DNA of 64,000 bases, taken from contig CM074697.1 in assembly GCA_037367355.1 (NCBI GenBank), positions 2,852,001 through 2,916,000 on the forward strand, in the 5' to 3' direction. Made by a program: the position numbers and the translations under genes. Every line of letters begins with the position of its first letter. Position 1 is the first letter of the stretch. Positions 38,112 to 49,175 of this stretch are shown in pieces. The stretch is from Neoscytalidium dimidiatum (taxonomy: Eukaryota; Ascomycota; Dothideomycetes; Botryosphaeriales; Botryosphaeriaceae). The notes beneath the pieces were generated by a model. It did no database searches and was not told the DNA's origin. It saw only the letters and a program-made list of their open reading frames with translations.

Positions 38112-38253
38112 GGGTCTTGCCGCGGATCGAACGCGGGGCCTCTCGCAAGCAACTCAGGGTGTGCCCTAAGCGAGAATCTGTATTATATTAGACAGCTGTA
38201 CCATTTAAATGTGTCCGTTGATATTACTCACCATACCACTAGACCACAAGACC
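38112..38253 (-). tRNA. tRNA-Pro (anticodon AGG) with anticodon-loop intron and a spliceosomal-like intron in the D-arm
   Basis: Minus-strand exons 38253-38232, 38177-38164 and 38147-38112 join to 72 nt. The acceptor GGTCTTG pairs with CAAGACC. The anticodon stem CTCGC/GCGAG holds loop TTAGGG-T, and the T-arm CCGCG-TTCGATC-CGCGG is perfect and uninterrupted. The canonical intron is 38148-38163 (16 nt). A second insert at 38178-38231 (54 nt) interrupts the 3' strand of the D-stem after GGTATG. It starts GTGAGT, contains CTAAT 11 bases before its end as a branch site, and ends ACAG. Taking it out restores the standard proline D-arm TGGTCTAGTGGTATGATT. Box A and box B are both intact. TTTT just downstream (38098-38102 region) can terminate Pol III. 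Confidence 0.85.
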
Positions 38254-38855
38254 GTTGCAAGTCCTTAATTAGGCCTGCTTATGCCATGAAAGTGAACAAA
38301 AAGAGTATATAATCAAAAAACCATTTTTTCAATTTGATATTTCCTAAAGGAACTCCTACCTCTGACAAGAGAGGTCAGCATTAAGCTATAGCCTCTAAAG
38401 AGACGACTGCTAAGTAGACGACAAACTTTGTATACCAAGGTAAGATGTTTGGATGGAGAAGCATAGGTGAGAAATATCATTGCAGACGAGTGACGGGCTA
38501 TCGGCGGTAATGGTATCTTCAGAGGGAACATCCCATCGCCACCCGCATAGTTTGGAGTAGACTTAGATCTAGATTTTCTTCTTTTTTTCTTGGATGCGGG
38601 AGGTCCGCGTATATGGCTGGGTCTGAGGCAGATGGGTTTCGTCGAAGACCTGAGAGACTTTCGAGAACGGACTCTCTTGTATTTAGGTCTATGTGTAATC
38701 GAAGCATTAGTACGGACGTAGACATTACCGGTATCGTATGAGATCTACGTTCGGCCGGTTGCTTAAAATGCCCACGAAAGGTGCGTTGTGGTTTGAAAAG
38801 GAAAAAAGAAGCGAAAAGGGGTGGTTTCTCTTTCCTACCCGATGAGGGACCCGTG
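38254..38855. other. Intergenic, no gene seen apart from a palindromic repeat
   Basis: A short stretch between the tRNA gene and the 3' end of the SET-domain gene. Frames are short and uninformative. Confidence 0.5.
38700..38773. repeat. Palindromic repeat element, copy G (eroded)
   Basis: The left arm CGAAGCATTAGTACGGACGT and right arm CTACGTTCGGCCGGTTGCTT are recognisable but mutated. The right arm is followed by AATGCCCACG, shared with copies C and F. Confidence 0.7.
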
Positions 38856-40346
38856 TTACGCCTCCAGCTGGAGCAGAAGCTCTTCTACAATGTTCCGTAT
38901 CTGATCCCATCGGTTCTTAAGAATGCCTCTCATACTTGATTCAGGAAGTTTCTGAACATTCAAGTCTATACCGTCAAGCTCATGCTCGTATTGCCTGAGC
39001 ACCTCCAGCAGCCGTTCATCGACGCTATCCCGCTCACGGTCACCGTCATCGAAGCCGTCTGCGAAACGGCGCCATGTGTTTCCTGGCAGAACAAGAGCAC
39101 GCAACGCAACTTGAGTGCGGTGGCAAGTTTGCGCAGAGTCAATGGTGTAATTTCTGCACTCGTTAGCAACCGAATATGAGAGTTATCAGGGGCCCTTTGT
39201 TGACATACCCTAGAAATCCTCGGTCATCCAGTGCTTCTTTCTGTTCTTTGTAAAGTTTAGGCAGGATTATGTGATCGAGCTTTGTCTCATCCCATTTGTT
39301 GGTGTCGAGAATGAAGCCATCTGCATTATGTCGGTATGGGTCTTATTCAAGCCGAAGAGAAACCGGAGAACTCACATTCTACAAGGAGAAAATCGTTGCT
39401 GTGCGGCCCATACGAGAGAAAAACTTCTTCACCGGGCTCTACAGGAGTAGAATCAGTTGACCATGTCGACAATATGGCAGGACTTTGTGGAGCTCACTAT
39501 ATTCGCGATCGCAGGTAATTGTGAATCCTTTCATGTCATGGTCTACTACACACTACAGAATCTCAGTGGCGCGCATATATTAAGGGGGACACATTAAAGG
39601 GGTCACCCACTCCTTCATCGGCATGGTTGAAGTACTCCATAAACGGGCACAGCGCCATGCAATCGTCAGGGGCCAGTTTGCGCCTCTTGACTTGCTGCTT
39701 TCCCGTTCGAGTTGTGGTGGGATAGTCCCAGTAGAAAGTTCGAGTGTTCACAATCAGCCAGTAATAGGTAAAAAGATCGCGCGACCCCCCATCGGGAAGA
39801 TGGTCTTTGAGGAGTCGCCAATCTGCTTCGAATTTGTCTTGCTGTTTCTCGAGAAGGCCTGGAGAAGGTGAGTTGAGGAATGCGAGTGAAAGCAAGGGTC
39901 ACACAGTCGGCGAAAAAAAAAAAAACCACTATCGATGCACAGAACCTACTCTTCGCATGGGCCGGAAGCAGCTCCTTCTGACATTCTTCCCAGTTCATCG
40001 GCATGATTGCCTCGAATTCCTCCTTCTTTGGCCACACCGGTTGCCAGATTCGGTGCGGCGCATCAGCCTTGCCATCCATCATGGTAAGATACGCGGCCAG
40101 ACGAGCATGGACCGTGGCCTCCTTTGGCAGGTGGACATCTTTGACATGCTTCGATTCAGTAGTCAGCAGTGCCTTTGCCGGGACTGAGACGAGCAGGTCC
40201 CCCTGTTTCAGCGGTCTGGTCGCGAGAACGCCCAGACCTCTGCCGGGCAATTTTGCAGGAGTGACACCGTCGATGTTAACGCCAAGATGTTCCTTTGCCC
40301 ATGAGATGAAGCGCTCGTGTTCAGGGCCCGGTGACGGCGTCGCCAT
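38856..40346 (-). CDS. SET-domain lysine methyltransferase (Rubisco-LSMT/RKM type)
   Basis: Six exons: 39950-40346, 39611-39858, 39498-39552, 39376-39438, 39209-39320 and 38856-39153, encoding 390 residues. The split SET domain starts at GRGLGVLATRPLKQGD (S-adenosylmethionine-binding GxG). It continues through CPFMEYFNHADEGCVV (the NH-containing motif, with the junction across intron 2) to the catalytic-tyrosine segment KPGEEVFLSYGPHSNDFLL, then VEYGFIL across intron 4. The C-terminal ~130 residues fit the Rubisco LSMT substrate-binding domain. This family methylates lysines on non-histone proteins such as ribosomal proteins and elongation factors in yeasts; the substrate here is unknown. Intron sizes (55-91) and donors (GTAGGT, GTGGGT, GTGAGC, GTGAGT, GTATGT) are all credible. 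Confidence 0.88.
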
Positions 40347-40704
40347 ATTGGAAATGGAGTGCGGGCAATTCTGTGAGAGGTTCCTGCAACGGCGATGAAG
40401 GCGGTGCTATTGATTTGACAATACTACGGCGATCTTGCAGTCCATCTCGGCTTGCCGGCGATGAGTATGAGCAATGCAGTGGGGACGATGACAAGGAATG
40501 GCCGAGAGCCAAGGAGCGTAGAATAGAACGGTTCGTCAGACGGGGCTGCCGGCAGCGGCCACAATTTTTCTTTTCTTTGTGAGTCTCGCGTACAGGTGCC
40601 GTGGTATCGATAAAAGCTCCGGAAATCAAACCACCGTCATCAGATCAAGCAACGACTCAGCTCTGTCCGCCCGAACCCTCTCCCCAACACTTGACCATGC
40701 GACA
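40347..40704. promoter_or_regulatory. Divergent promoter region between the SET-domain gene and coq4
   Basis: The two genes start 358 bases apart in opposite directions and must share this region. No specific site is assigned. Confidence 0.55.
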
Positions 40705-41577
40705 ATGGCAGCAACATTGAAGCGCCCAGTCTCTCGGGCCATCCGTGCCTCTCCCTGCGCTCAGTTCACCCGATTGCCACCACCCGCCCGTGCTTTCTTC
40801 TCCGTGCTCAACCGCCCACCGCCCAACTACCCCGGCCATGTGCCTCTGACGGTGATCGAGCGCGGCGCCCTGGCCGTTGGCTCCGCCGTGTGGTCGCTCA
40901 TCGATCCTCGCCGGGGTGACCTCATCGCCGCGCTGGGCGAAGCCACCGCGCAACCGTACTTCATCAACCGGCTGCGTGACGCCATGCTGCGCGACCCGAC
41001 TGGCCGCCGCATTCTGCGGGACCGTCCGCGAATCACGTCCAAGTCCCTCAATATCGACTACCTGCGCTCCTTACCCGAGAACACAGTCGGGCGCACTTAC
41101 GTCGGCTGGCTCGACCGCGAGGGTGTCAGTCCTGATACCCGCGCACAGGTGCGCTACATTGATGATGAAGAGTGCGCGTACGTCATGCAGCGGTATCGCG
41201 AGTGCCATGACTTTTACCACGCCCTCTGTGGGCTCCCGGTCTTCAGAGAGGGAGAGGTTGCGCTCAAGGCATTCGAGTTTGCGAATACGCTGTTGCCCAT
41301 GACGGGGCTGAGCATCACCGCGGCTCTGACGTTGAAGAAGAAGGAGAGAGAAAGGTTCTTGAAAATCTACGGACCGTGGGCTGTGGAGAATGGCCTTAAG
41401 AGCAAGGAAGTCATCAATGTGTATTGGGAAGAGTGCCTGGAGAAGGACGTGGATGAGCTGAGAACTGAACTGGGCATTGAGAAACCTCCGGATCTGAGAG
41501 ACATCAGGAGGCGCGAGAAGGAGAAGAAGAAGGCTGAGAAGGCCGCTAGGGAGGCGGCTTGGCAAGCTGCAATCTGA
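40705..41577 (+). CDS. coq4: Ubiquinone biosynthesis protein COQ4
   Basis: Mitochondrial matrix-side protein needed to assemble the coenzyme Q synthome and recently linked to C1 decarboxylation of the ring. One exon, 290 residues. The N terminus ([20 protein letters not shown]) is basic and suits a mitochondrial presequence. The core [20 protein letters not shown] and the zinc-ligand motif [13 protein letters not shown] (HDxxH with a downstream glutamate) are typical. [20 protein letters not shown] is another family block. The ATG at 40705 is preferred to one 42 codons upstream because the presequence begins there. The C terminus has an extended lysine/alanine-rich tail. Confidence 0.96.
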   Translation: MAATLKRPVSRAIRASPCAQFTRLPPPARAFFSVLNRPPPNYPGHVPLTVIERGALAVGSAVWSLIDPRRGDLIAALGEATAQPYFINRLRDAMLRDPTGRRILRDRPRITSKSLNIDYLRSLPENTVGRTYVGWLDREGVSPDTRAQVRYIDDEECAYVMQRYRECHDFYHALCGLPVFREGEVALKAFEFANTLLPMTGLSITAALTLKKKERERFLKIYGPWAVENGLKSKEVINVYWEECLEKDVDELRTELGIEKPPDLRDIRRREKEKKKAEKAAREAAWQAAI

Positions 41578-42015
41578 TATTGACGTCGCAGCAAGTGCCT
41601 GTCAAGTGTCCCTGAGGAGAGTATACGTAGTGGAGACTCAAAGAATTCAATACCGCAAGTCTTTTTACGTGACACTTGCTTTGAACGAACATGACGCGCA
41701 AGGATGCACGGTCATCGGCAGGAAGTGCGAGCTAGGATGTATTGCCACCACTTAAAATATCCGCCCGAGAACACGCGTATGTCAACTGAAAGTGATGATG
41801 ACGATCAATCTCGCTTGCTGCTACGCGCCGGTACTCCGATGGGCATGTTTGAGGACGACACAAGCCAAGGATCAACAACTTTTCATTACGGGCATTCCGG
41901 AAGGCACGACTGGTCGAAGAGACCAGCAGAGCAATTCCTCAGCCGTAGCTTGAGCCTAATCCCAACGCCGTATCAATGCAAGAAGGGTATTCTTCGTATG
42001 TCCGTGGGCGACAGC
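41578..42015. other. Intergenic between convergent genes
   Basis: Holds the 3' ends of coq4 and the PDCD5 gene, which face each other. No gene is seen. Confidence 0.5.
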
Positions 42016-42550
42016 CTACATATCCAGCAAGTCATCGTCATCGTCGTCCCAGCCACCGCGCCTCTGCACGACGATCTTCTCCTGCTGCTTCTCTTCCTGC
42101 TCGGACACGGCGCCCAACAGGTCCTTCAGCTGGCTCTCGGTGACCTTCTGGCGCAGCTGGCCAGAACGGGCCAGCATGATGAGGCGATTCTCGATGTCGT
42201 TGGCGCGCGACTCCTTGACCATGCGGATGCGGCCCAGACGGTCAGCGGCCTCGGGGAGGAGGATCTGCGAGAGGATGGTCTGGCGGGCCTCAGCTTCGCG
42301 GGCACTGGGGTGGCGGTTAGGACGTGTTCGAGAAGCGCCTTGGGCTCGCGGAGGGGCCAAGGGGCGGCGGCGGAGCGTACCGTTGCGAGTCTTCCTGGGA
42401 GGCTTCTCCGCCACTGCCGGCGGCGGCGCCGCTCTGCTGGCGGAGCTGGGCCAGGCGGGCCTTGCGAATCTGCGGGCGGGTCAGCGCGCGGTTTCAGGAG
42501 GGTGGGCGTGCGGCGCGGAGCTGCACCTCTTCAAGATCTGCGTCAGACAT
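42016..42550 (-). CDS. PDCD5: PDCD5/TFAR19 family protein
   Basis: Small conserved protein, 133 residues, of the PDCD5 (DNA-binding TFAR19-related) family. It is linked to chaperonin TRiC in animals and has a less clear role in fungi. Exons are 42527-42550 (eight codons, MSDADLEE), 42381-42469 and 42016-42304. The joined N terminus MSDADLEEIRKARLAQLRQQ is the family pattern, and the core ILSQILLPEAADRLGRIRMV, NRLIMLARSGQLRQKVTE and KIVVQRRGGWDDDDDDL are near-identical to PDCD5. The tiny first exon is easily missed by prediction, which would otherwise start inside intron 2. Confidence 0.95.
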
Positions 42551-43923
42551 TGCAATCTGCGGGCTGGGCTGTGCTGGCGGAGCCTGGGGCCTGGAGCCTG
42601 TTGGTGTTGGCGGGGTCGACTCGAGGTTGGGTTAGGAAGCGCTGAAGCGCTGCAGGGCGGGCGCTGGCGCTGGCGCAGCTACGCAGCGCAGCGGGGGCCG
42701 CCTCGGCCGCGGCGCTACGGCGAGCGACGCGGGCAAATGATGCAGCCGCGTGCGCCGCGACGGCCGAGTGCCTGGCTGCGAGGCTGCGCGTCCCTCGTTG
42801 TTTGGCTCCGTCAATGGCTGCCGGCGCCGTGTCGCGACACGCCACGGAGCGCCGGCAATGAGTACCTCCCGGGGTGCTGTGGGGACGCTGCCTCAGCGCG
42901 CACGCGATGCCAATCGTTGCGGCCAGACCATCTCTTGCCGTGATAGGCATGCGCGAAGGGCTGGACGAGCCAACGGGCTGCGGGCTGCAGTCACGAGCAG
43001 CTGGCGGGCAGGCAGGCGGACAGGCACTGCGCTTGGCTAGGCAGGTCGCCGAGCACGGCGGGCGGGAAGCGCCGGCTGCGGCACATTATTGCAGGTGCAG
43101 AGATGCAGGCGTGGGTGCACCGGGAGGCGCCCGTCGCTCGGTGCGAGGTGCGCGGCGCTCGGTGCGAGGGAAACGCGGGCGCGTTGAGTGCTGGTCCACG
43201 CCAGAAATAATCACGGCAGATGTTATTATTGTAGCTGAGCACCTGCGCCGCGGACGCAGGTGCATTCCGCAGCGTCCCCACGGGTTGCGGGCGTGCGCAT
43301 GCCGTGCAGCGGGTCCGCGAGCGCCGCGGTGGGTGCAAGGCGCAGCTCCGTTGGGCGGCGCTTGTCGAATACGATTGGCGAGCCAGGCCTCCAGCCCGCG
43401 CTTTGACTTTAAGCAGCCCAGGGAGCCGCCGCAAGCAAGCTGCTCGCACGCCTGGATACATCATCGCTCATCTCACGCCTCCCCGTCCAAACGCCCTCCC
43501 GCCCTCCCGCTCTGCTCTCTCCCGCGCGCCCTGCTTGCTCCTCCCTTTGCACACCTCACCCTCCTGCCGACACGCCCGCGCGATGCCCATGCCCGAGTAG
43601 ACCGGTCGCTCCCGCCGCCAACGCTCCCATCTCCGCTCTCTGTCACTCCTTGGCCCACGGGCCTCGCGCTTTCCTTGTTCCTGAGCCGATCACCCGTCGT
43701 CAAGCTGGCTGAGTAAGTCGAGCCTTGCCCTGCAGCCTCCCATCGCAGCACGCAGACCCGCCGCTGCGCTGACCCGTCCCATTGCTCTGCTGACCGCGGG
43801 AGACACAGTTCCTTTTTCTTCACAGTCGGGGGCTGGGGCCATGGCGGTGGCGGCCTAACACCGTCCTCCCGACTGTCGTCGCAGCGCCGCCCCATTACGC
43901 CGACGTCCAAGACGACTTCCACC
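42551..43923. other. Divergent intergenic region, GC-rich
   Basis: Between the PDCD5 gene (minus) and sec2 (plus). The frames seen are GC-rich artefacts. A GGTGCGAGGTGCGCGGCGCT near-repeat occurs near 43137-43165, and a CT-rich tract precedes sec2. Confidence 0.5.
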
Positions 43924-46126
43924 ATGAAGGCCCTCACCAAGTCGACTTCGACGCCCGCCCTGCCGCGTAATGTCTCTCCCGGCCCTGCGCGCTCCATCTT
44001 CGGCCGCCCCGAATCCGGCGTTCTCAACACCATCCCCGACCCGCGCACCCCGAGCCCAAATCGGTTAGCATCCACTTCAGAACGACCGGAGACACCGCGC
44101 CATCCCGACCTCAACGATGAGGTGGCCACGCTGAGCACGAAGCTGATCAACGCCATCAACCACCAAACAAACCTGGACGACAACCTGCAGCAGGCTCGAG
44201 CGGAGCTGGAAATGGCCCGTCGCCGCATTGAGCAATTGGAGGCTGAGGCACAAGAACACGACCGGATTATGCGCCGCATGGTGAAAAAGGAGGACTACGA
44301 CAGCATGGAGATGACCCTGCGGAAGCAGTTACTAGAGGAGAAGAAGGCTCGATTTGCCGCTGATCAAGAGAAGAAGAGGATCGAGAACGAGCTTGAGAAT
44401 CTCACGACTGCCTTGTTTCAAGAAGCCAACACGGTAAGTCCGAGTGTCGCATGCCTGCCATATCGCTACTGACAGCTTCCAGATGGTTGCGGCAGCAAGA
44501 AAAGAGACGGAAGCATCTGATCGCCGTGTTGAGCATTACAAAACACAGCTTAAAGATGCGGAAGCCTTACTTGCATCCCATCAAGAGCAACTCCGCGACC
44601 TCAAGGACGTCATGGCGGCAATAACTGCGGAAAGCGACGACAAAGAAACAACAGCCACTACAAACACTCACGTCTCCACAGCACCATCGACGCCAGCCGC
44701 TGTTCCGGCCGACCGATCAAGCCGCGCCTCTGAGAAAGCGAGCCTTACGCCCAACACCCCGCATGACGAAGATGTTGAGCCAGCTCACCCGTTGCATTTC
44801 ACTCATCTCATCAGCCCGGTTTTACGCTCGGACATTGAAGCCTACAACGAGTTTCAAGACTTGTTAAAAACATCTAAAACTCACACTTCGGCACCGAACT
44901 CCCGCGCTGCTAGCGGAAACTATGGCGGTCTCAACGTCATGGGGCTCGGATCATTAGCAAACATGTCAACCGCCAGTCTCAGCTTGCAGCCCACTAACAG
45001 TTCTGAAACGTCTTTACCGAAATCGGTCAATTCGGTAAACAAGGAAACCGGTGCAGTATTACCTGCCTTAAAGGAGATCAAATTCTACAAGAGAGCCTTG
45101 ACCGAGGATATTGAGCCAACCCTTCGCCTGGATAATGCCCCTGGTCTCTCTTGGCTGGCTCGCCGGACAGTTCTCAACAGCATGACCGCCGGTACTTTGA
45201 CCATCGAACCTCAGCCGCCGTATGCCAGATACCGTGGCCCTGTGTTTGCATGCAGTTTGTGCGGCGAGAACCGTGTCTCTAAGGTCATGAACAAAGATGG
45301 GACCGACCCTTATGCCCGCAAGCACAGGTTCAGGACCTCAGATGAAAAGGACGCCCAGAGATACCCGCTATGCGACTTTTGTTTAGCTCGTGTCCGAAGC
45401 TGTTGCGATTACATTAGTTTTCTACGCCTGTGTCGCGATGGCCATTGGCGTGCCGAGAACGGAGACGAAGAGAAAAGTGCGTGGGAAGAGAGTGTACGAC
45501 TTCGCGAGCGTATGTTCTGGGCGCGTATTGGCGGCGGAGTTGTGCCCGCCTACATTAACCCGAGCATCAGCCCGAAGGGTGCGATGGTGGAGAAAAGGCG
45601 TAGCGAGGCAGTTGACCCGAGGAAAAGTGTCGACAGCGAATTGAAACTCAGTCAGGACGAGAGGGCCGCTGCCGACTCAGTCAGGCCACCGGAGAACGAT
45701 ACGAGTCAGGGAGGTCATGGCGAAAGGGAAGAACACTCAGGTCCGGAGAGGCAGGGGAAGAAAATTAGCATTGGGAGGACCGTGGTGACGGTCACAGACG
45801 ATGATTCTGCCCTCGAGCAGAAGCAAGATTCCGCGATTGCTCTGGACTCGGAGGACGAGCGCAGGATCGAGACGGAAGCAGCGGAACAGCTTCAGAATGA
45901 GATGCGGAAGTCTCTTGAGGCGCACGAGGCTGAACCCGAAGCTGACAAGGACTTTGACCACAAGCGAGCGGATCCCGAAACACAGCCGTCGACCGAGATC
46001 CCCGAGACCGAGTCGGAGAAGACGAAAGCCCCAGAAGTCGAGACCGACGATGACGACGAGAGGAAATCCGTTACCGCCGAGGACTCCAACAAGCGGGCAT
46101 CAGTGATGCCAGGTGGCTTTGAGTGA
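43924..46126 (+). CDS. sec2: Sec2-like Rab guanine nucleotide exchange factor
   Basis: Expected to activate the Rab Sec4 on secretory vesicles for polarised exocytosis at hyphal tips. Exons are 43924-44433 and 44483-46126, giving 717 residues. Residues ~65-220 form a long coiled coil (DEVATLSTKLINAINHQTNL, QQARAELEMARRRIEQLEAE), which is the Sec2 exchange domain. At about 395-480 lies a conserved C-terminal block with paired cysteines (CSLCGEN and CDFCLARVRSCCDY), typical of filamentous Sec2. The acidic tail is probably disordered. The intron has GTAAGT, a CTGAC branch and CAG. The start codon is the first ATG in frame and is followed by a serine/proline-rich leader. Confidence 0.9.
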
Positions 46127-47651
46127 GAGAAGATATTTCTTCTTAACCCTCTGCACGCGAACCATCTTTTGGGCTAACCGCAACATCTTCATGATACCTA
46201 GTCTCATGGCGCGCTCGGCAGCTTTCCTCGCCATGGGCATGTTTTAATGCTCTTTAACGATTCCCTCGCATCCTCTCGAGTCCACTTGTTGGCTTGTGCC
46301 TTTTGCGCGTCTACCTTTTTGCATTGCGTCACTTCTCGATCATACACACTGTCGCTCCCGTGTCGTACGCTTTCCAACGGCATCGCCTCTCAGTCGACAG
46401 GTGCAATATCCGCCCGTGTGCGCTTTGGATCTTTCGCTCTATTTTGATTGGAAGTCCATATTCCAAAAGCGTACCATCTTAACTGCACGCGACAAGACCC
46501 CGGGTGTTTAGGAATAAGCGCCGGCTATCCCGCGTTGCGTTTGTGAAATTCTCCTGCAGGCCCGGTTTCCTCGTTTTATACCTCTTTGTCATCAGCATCC
46601 AACGTACGAACCTTGTAATGCGCGCATCACGATACATACTTGCATCTTCAGTTCGCACCGGGCCTATTATATTACCTTTCTTTGGCATCGCTCCTGCTTT
46701 TCACAAACTGCTCTGCAGGCGCTCCTGGAGACAGTCGCTTTTCATTTCGCGCAAACATCTTCATCAGTAAGCACTTGTAATGTATACGGGCAATGCGGCA
46801 CCTCCCAGTTTTTCTTCTGTGAGACAAGCCATGCATAGCCTCCCGGGAACAAATTTTCGTCATGGAAGGATGGGATTCGTAAACGTCATGCACATCATCG
46901 ACGAGATTGGGAGTTTTGACTGGAAAGTGAGACATCTGGACTCGCTTCTCATTCTGTTTGCATCGAGAGACGGATAAGGAATGGAAGGGAATGGAGGGAA
47001 TGAAAGAAAGGGTGGTTAGGAAGGGTCTCAATGGTATAGACGATGGTTTTTAGGATGGAGGCTGGATTCATTTTCCCTTTGTTGAAACGCTCCCAAGAAG
47101 GGGTTGAACTTGTTTTTCTGCTTTATTTGTCTGTTTTGGGTTCGAAGTCTTGTTGGCTCAAGGTCAAACTGCTTTGCATTTCCTTCATCGAAAGGGTACA
47201 GGCGGGAACGAGCCTGGCCCGGAAAAAGATATTTTGCGGCATCATACTTGTACGATAACGAATGTTGAGTCGAGGGGGACGGTGAGCGGGTTCCGAAAGT
47301 AATGGTTCAGCTTTTGGCTTGGTATAGCTGCTTTGTTTCACGACAAGAGCTACTGAAAGAGAGACGAGCTTTCGTTTAGGCGAAAGCAAGCAAGCAATAG
47401 AGACGGACGCACAAATATTTATCATGAGCAACCTCTGATGCCATATTATTTACCTGTAAGACTGGGAGCGGAAGTCCATCTGAACAACTCAATGTATCTG
47501 TGCGCCTTTGCATTCGATTATCTGCTTGTATATCATTGCTTGTTTATTTGTGAACTACAGTATCGTCATGAAGAGGCACAAAGACACTACAACGGCGGTG
47601 CGTGTCTTGTCCACTTCTCCGAATAACGGAGTAAAATGAGACCGGGCGCCC
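46127..47651. other. Intergenic between convergent genes
   Basis: No gene is seen between sec2 and the ketopantoate reductase gene. Open frames are short and hydrophobic by chance. Confidence 0.5.
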
Positions 47652-49175
47652 CTACTTCCTCTTTCCACCACCCTCGCCAATCGAATATCCAATAGGATCT
47701 TCCTTTCCCAGAAGCGTGACATCTTCCTCCACCTCCCGCTGGACAACGTTTTGCTTGCCATTCACCAAGCACACGATCAAGTAATTCATTGCGCATCTCA
47801 CGCCGACTTCGTCGCCCCGCTTCACAATATACCCGTTGATGTAGTCGACCTCGGTCTGCAGTCCGCGGCGCGTGTCCGCCAGCATGCTGCTGATGTTCGC
47901 ACCGGTCTTTTCTGCCACCGAGACGGCCAGCGTCTCCAGCCGCGAGGTTGAAAAACGAGAGTCCAGATTGAGCACGCCGCGCAGCTCGGGCAGCGAGCGG
48001 ATGACCACGCTGATCTCGGACAGGAGCAGGCGCATGGCGCGTGTAAGGTGGTAGTTGTACAACAGCGCCCCGTTCCGCACGTCGAGCAGGGCTGTCATCG
48101 GGTTGACCAGACAGTTGACGGCTAGCTTCTCGAGCTGGGCACAGAGCAAATCTGTAGGAGACACACCGATGGCACAGAGAGCTGGGCTACGAATCAGTGT
48201 CCGGAGGAGATAGCGGGATGACGGGGCCCATTTGCTATGCGATGGGGTGCCACTGGGTGCGATGCTAGAGTCAGGGGAAGTGGAGTCTGCGGAGTCTGGA
48301 GGATCCACCGTTGAGCTCCGCGTTATCAGACCAAGCTGAATTGTGCCGACACCAGCATGTGTCGCGGAGAATGGAGAAGAGGAGTGCACGCCGTGACTGA
48401 TTATGCCTTGCATGTAGTTTGGACGCGTAGCTTCGTCGGGGAAGAGCTCTTTGTTCACCTCGTCAATGACGCCCATTCCGTTTTGCAGGAAGCATATGGT
48501 CGACGTTGGCGGCAGGCGATGCTTGATGGCCGAGATGGCCGAGACAGTCGAGGGCGCTTTAGTTGTAACAATGAGATTATCGATCGGCTCCGTTACCTCA
48601 GCACCCAACCCACGAGTGGTTGCGCTGCCATCAGGCGTGACAGCATCATTCCGCGCCAGATCAGGGACGAACGTGCGAGCAGGATCGTCCTTGTGATCGA
48701 TCTCCCTACCATGCTCCCGGCGGTTGGGCATGGCAAGCTCAGCGTCAAATCCAGTCCTAGCCTCCGTCACGCCGGCAGTGGTCAGGTAGATCTTTCCGCC
48801 AGCCTTTTTCCATTCTTCCATCAGGGAAGGCTTGTGAAATAGAAGCGTGATCGGCGGGGGGCTTGGAATGGAGCTGAGCGAGTGGGCGACCAATTTTCCC
48901 ACGCTGCCGGTGCCGAGAATATAGATCCGACGGGGGACATCTAGACTCGGGTCGCGGTCATTCCAGACGCGCTCCTGTGCTGCGAGAGGTGCGGAACTGC
49001 TGAAGTATCGAGCATGTGGAAGCATGACTAGAAAGGCGTGGACGGTGCGGGGTGCGCCAGATAACGGCGAATGTCTGGGGCGGTGAAATGAGGAGAAACG
49101 TTGGCCGCTAGAGATCTTCGTGGAGTAGTGAATAGTGGCTGGCGAACTGGGAGGAGCATGGAAAGGGAAGGCCAC
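47652..49175 (-). CDS. pan5: 2-dehydropantoate 2-reductase (ketopantoate reductase)
   Basis: NADPH-dependent reduction of ketopantoate to pantoate in pantothenate and CoA synthesis. One exon, 507 residues from the first ATG. The Rossmann motif is RRIYILGTGSVGKLVAHSL (GxGxxG). Later family blocks are FLQNGMGVIDEV, EKLAVNCLVNPMTALLDVRN with the catalytic lysine, and QTEVDYINGYIV with the substrate-binding N-G pair. It is longer than bacterial PanE because of linkers and an N-terminal extension. An alternative start at 49025 would begin MLPHARYFSSSAPLA, which looks like a mitochondrial presequence with a cleavage context after RYF. Which ATG is used, and hence the location, is open. Confidence 0.92.
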   Translation of the reverse strand: MAFPFHAPPSSPATIHYSTKISSGQRFSSFHRPRHSPLSGAPRTVHAFLVMLPHARYFSSSAPLAAQERVWNDRDPSLDVPRRIYILGTGSVGKLVAHSLSSIPSPPPITLLFHKPSLMEEWKKAGGKIYLTTAGVTEARTGFDAELAMPNRREHGREIDHKDDPARTFVPDLARNDAVTPDGSATTRGLGAEVTEPIDNLIVTTKAPSTVSAISAIKHRLPPTSTICFLQNGMGVIDEVNKELFPDEATRPNYMQGIISHGVHSSSPFSATHAGVGTIQLGLITRSSTVDPPDSADSTSPDSSIAPSGTPSHSKWAPSSRYLLRTLIRSPALCAIGVSPTDLLCAQLEKLAVNCLVNPMTALLDVRNGALLYNYHLTRAMRLLLSEISVVIRSLPELRGVLNLDSRFSTSRLETLAVSVAEKTGANISSMLADTRRGLQTEVDYINGYIVKRGDEVGVRCAMNYLIVCLVNGKQNVVQREVEEDVTLLGKEDPIGYSIGEGGGKRK

